Shown here: positions 15,901 through 17,222 of the stretch, piece by piece
Numbering within the stretch: the stretch's first letter is position 1
Layout of the letters: the number at the start of each line of letters is the position of its first letter
DNA from: Bacteroidota bacterium
Lineage (GTDB): Bacteria; Bacteroidota; Bacteroidia; UBA7662; CANHCV01
Length of the DNA: 17,222 bases
Assembly (NCBI GenBank): GCA_027488715.1
Contig: JAIYBD010000242.1
Location: forward strand, 1-17,222
Reading direction: 5' to 3'
Program-made: the position numbers and the translations under genes
Notes under the pieces: generated by a model
Told to the model about the DNA's origin: nothing
The model's input: the letters and a program-made list of their open reading frames with translations, nothing else
Database searches by the model: none

Positions 15901-16719
15901 CGTGAGATGCGTAACATGGTTCAGATCATTCCGATCAACTTCGCTTATCCTGTGAATTACTTCACGTATGGAAACATCGACTTTGGTAACGTTAAAGGTT
16001 TGACCGTTGATTACGATTTGCGTCGTTCTGGAAATGTTCGTATGACAGCTTCCTACACCTTGCAATTTGCTGAAGGAACAGGTTCTAACGCAAACTCAGC
16101 AAGCACCTTTGTTAACTTAGGCTTGGATGCGATTCGTACTCCATTTGCTTTGAGTTTCGATGCTCGTCACCGCATTGTTACCAACTTGGATTACCGTTTT
16201 GGTACAGGCAAAAACTATACAGGACCTAAGTCAACCGCACTTCGTGCTATTTTTGAAGGTTTTGGATTCAACTTCACAGCCAACTACATCTCTGGAACTC
16301 CGTATACTCGCCAGCGTTTGGTTACTCCTGCTGCTGCTCCAAACATTGGAGGTCGTACTCAGCAAAAGGGCGATATCAACAGCAGCCGTTTGCCAGGTCA
16401 ATTCCGTGTTAACTTCCGTTGCGATAAGGACATTAACATTCAAGTTGGAACCAATGAAAATGGTAAACCAAAATATTTAAGCACCACCATTTATTTGCAA
16501 GTTTTGAACTTGTTGGATGCTCGTAATATTCTTGGTTCTTATGCTTACACCGGTTCTCCATCTGACGACGGTTACCTTGCTTCTCCTCTTGGAGCTCAAC
16601 AGTTGCAAAGCGTATTTAGCCAGCAATCATTCATCGATTTGTACCGTGCAGCGATGGATAATCCAGGTTTCTACAGCTTGCCACGCCGTACCCGTCTAGG
16701 TATTCGTTTCAACCTATAA
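12952..16719 (+). CDS. TonB-dependent outer membrane receptor with N-terminal CarboxypepD_reg-like domain
   Basis: A 1255-aa outer-membrane protein. A signal peptide (1-21, cleavage likely VLA|Q) is followed by a carboxypeptidase-regulatory-like beta-sandwich (about 25-108: GTLQGKVTDASTNEGVPFA ... GTYDLEVTVVGYS) typical of Bacteroidota receptors. The TonB plug follows (about 125-228), with ISRQDIEKMAVRDVVSL, INLRGGREEQTTYFVDG and GGVSAQYGDATSGVISVTTRAG. A large 22-strand-type beta barrel completes it, ending in RRTRLGIRFNL. Such proteins import, or help assemble, large substrates at the expense of the proton motive force through TonB. No SusD homologue follows, so it is not a classic SusCD pair. 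Arginine is mostly CGT here, unlike the flanking genes, which suggests high expression. No Shine-Dalgarno sequence precedes the ATG. A secreted protein gene begins 20 bp downstream. Confidence 0.93.
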   Translation: MLRKLFIGLFLAATAALQVLAQGNGTLQGKVTDASTNEGVPFATVVVKMGGVQKGGVFTDESGKYKFSALAPGTYDLEVTVVGYSKTIKQGISVNSDKITFVNLSLKKGLDMGGVDISTYKEQLVDPGKTSSGGTISRQDIEKMAVRDVVSLAANVAGAVQADDNRGINLRGGREEQTTYFVDGIRVRGSLALPNSAIQSATVVTGGVSAQYGDATSGVISVTTRAGTKDFSMGGEVLTSQFLDPYGYNLVALNFSGPLAVKKEGVDELGKPKVRPILSYFLAAEAEKTKDNSPSALGVWQLNEDVLKRIQENPLRPSPTGTGYIQNALFVTQKDLVNVAARPNADYQRLSLNGKLDFTPNDKITLTLGGTFNNDQGKDYGRINALFNYPNVSNFNNSTYRVYGRFKQTFGGNTGPKEGEAAQKSTSNVKLSYYQVQVDYTKTTGLSQADGLGLNPFNYGYHGKFAENMGAFYVAPNPNDTTLLLRPSDSSVVLGPNGDTVRIGNLSAYHVGFNIDGFNWTPGTVDSRLAAYNQSIFNSLGSSFFGTNQQIFQIAGGFANGQMPGSVYSIWTAPGIQPNGFGKSETNLFRLTGQGSVDIGKHSLIFGLEYDQRTDRSWNVSPLSNSLGIWGLARSLTNRHISELDLNNPILGLNQFTGNVDTVTFNRLYSAENQSTFDSRLRQALNKDTLEWIGIDALDPSLLKLDYFSANELLNNGQSYIGYFGYDYLGNTKNSSNDQLAFFTDSVNRPISPYTPIYTAGYLEDQFTFDDLVFKVGLRVDRFDANQPVLKDPYLLYPAKTAGEVDGTLNPTGAHPGTIGNDYVVYVNSETNPTTILGYRSGNRWFGANGQELSTANGLAQNSVTGRITPYLNTPGILTASDGERGKEMKEAFDNYKPQVNLMPRVAFTFPISDEAMFFAHYDILTKRPSNNFRFDPTDYFYLANVGGTINNPDLKPERTIDYQLGFKQKLGTSSALTIQAYYREMRNMVQIIPINFAYPVNYFTYGNIDFGNVKGLTVDYDLRRSGNVRMTASYTLQFAEGTGSNANSASTFVNLGLDAIRTPFALSFDARHRIVTNLDYRFGTGKNYTGPKSTALRAIFEGFGFNFTANYISGTPYTRQRLVTPAAAPNIGGRTQQKGDINSSRLPGQFRVNFRCDKDINIQVGTNENGKPKYLSTTIYLQVLNLLDARNILGSYAYTGSPSDDGYLASPLGAQQLQSVFSQQSFIDLYRAAMDNPGFYSLPRRTRLGIRFNL

Positions 16720-16739
16720 TTAGAAGAAAGCACAAGATT

Positions 16740-17222
16740 ATGAATACAAAGAAAATCATTTGGAGCGCTTTTGCCTTGTTCTTGGCAGCCTTTTCGGCTT
16801 CAGCCAAAGAAGACTTGAGCCCTGAGGGACAAAAAAGCAAAATGCAGTTGCAAGCCTTACGCAGTCGCGTAAATAAATTGGCTTCCAATTGTAATCCTGC
16901 AACAGCACGTACCAACTTGGACATTAACAATGTTCGTGCAGCTGTTTTAGGTGGAGGTGACATGTGGTGGAACTTGGCAGATGCTCAGTACGAGGTGCCA
17001 AAAATCCCATCAGGTAGTACTACCCCTAAAAAACATGCACTTTTCGCAGGTTCCGTTTGGATTGGTGGTATTGATGCCGGTAAACAATTAAAAGTTGCTG
17101 CTCAAACGTACCGTCAAACAACCGTTCTTGGTGTTGGCTTCTGGCCCGGACCGTTAACGGCCGATGGTTCTGCAATCGCTTACAATAGTGAATGTTTGAA
17201 ATACGACCGTCACTGGAAATTG
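16740..17222 (+). CDS. Secreted protein of a Bacteroidota surface-protein family (3' truncated by window edge)
   Basis: The frame is open from the ATG at 16740 to the right edge, so 161 residues are visible and the true end lies outside. Residues 1-22 are a clear Sec signal peptide ending ASA|K. The mature part contains ARTNLDINNVRAAVLGGGD-MWW (56-77), FAGSVWIGGIDAGKQLKVAAQ-TYRQ (102-126), FWPGPL (134-139) and YDRHWK (155-160). From memory, these blocks mark a family of large Bacteroidota proteins whose members often end in a type IX secretion sorting domain; no biochemical function is known to me. The gene is 20 bp behind the TonB receptor, without room for its own promoter, and shares its CGT-rich codon use, so the two are probably one operon and act together at the cell surface. 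The gene could be thousands of bases long. Confidence 0.75.
   Translation, partial: MNTKKIIWSAFALFLAAFSASAKEDLSPEGQKSKMQLQALRSRVNKLASNCNPATARTNLDINNVRAAVLGGGDMWWNLADAQYEVPKIPSGSTTPKKHALFAGSVWIGGIDAGKQLKVAAQTYRQTTVLGVGFWPGPLTADGSAIAYNSECLKYDRHWKL

Noticed and set aside
16709..16963. 84-aa open frame on the minus strand at the end of the receptor gene
   Set aside because: It lies opposite the start and signal peptide of the well-supported secreted protein gene, which continues open to the window edge.

Overview
The window looks like a chromosomal segment of a Bacteroidota bacterium, possibly Flavobacteriales, Sphingobacteriales or Chitinophagales; the sequence does not let me name a genus. The evidence is: Bacteroidota-type promoter elements (TTTG / TAnnTTTG) and no Shine-Dalgarno motifs; a eukaryote-like IleRS with GIHH and KMSKR signatures next to a cysteine-poor TraR/DksA-like gene; a CarboxypepD_reg-type TonB-dependent receptor; and a partial secreted protein of a family I associate with this phylum. 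Gene packing is tight. I saw no tRNA, rRNA, CRISPR array, insertion sequence or phage gene.

Left part (1-5952). The 3' end of a family-4-type glycosyltransferase (+) is followed by a secreted SLT-type lytic transglycosylase (+). That gene converges on, and overlaps by 23 bp, an MFS exporter gene (-). The MFS gene lies downstream of a PduO-type cob(I)alamin adenosyltransferase (-) and overlaps its 3' end. Divergent from that pair are grpE and dnaJ (+), only 5 bp apart, without dnaK or hrcA. dnaJ and gpsA (-) end tail to tail with both stop codons inside one TTAA.

Middle part (4969-12567, all minus strand). Read in the direction of transcription, ileS comes first, then a TraR/DksA-like gene 12 bp downstream. 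After a 65-bp gap holding a good Bacteroidota promoter come tolC, a periplasmic adaptor (HlyD/MacA type) and gpsA, the last joined to the adaptor by a GTGA stop/start overlap. No inner-membrane pump subunit (ABC, RND or MFS) is in this operon, so the TolC/adaptor pair must borrow one from elsewhere.

Right part (12568-17222). A 384-bp AT-rich intergenic region separates ileS from a large TonB-dependent receptor (1255 aa, +). Twenty bases later starts a secreted protein gene that runs off the window. This pair uses CGT heavily for arginine, unlike its neighbours, which suggests high expression, and it is the most probable place for poorly described surface biology.

The most notable points are the IleRS2 with a swapped HIGH signature (GIHH, linked in the literature to mupirocin hyper-resistance), the DksA-like protein that has kept one of four zinc cysteines, the pump-less efflux operon with gpsA attached, and the TonB receptor / secreted-protein pair.
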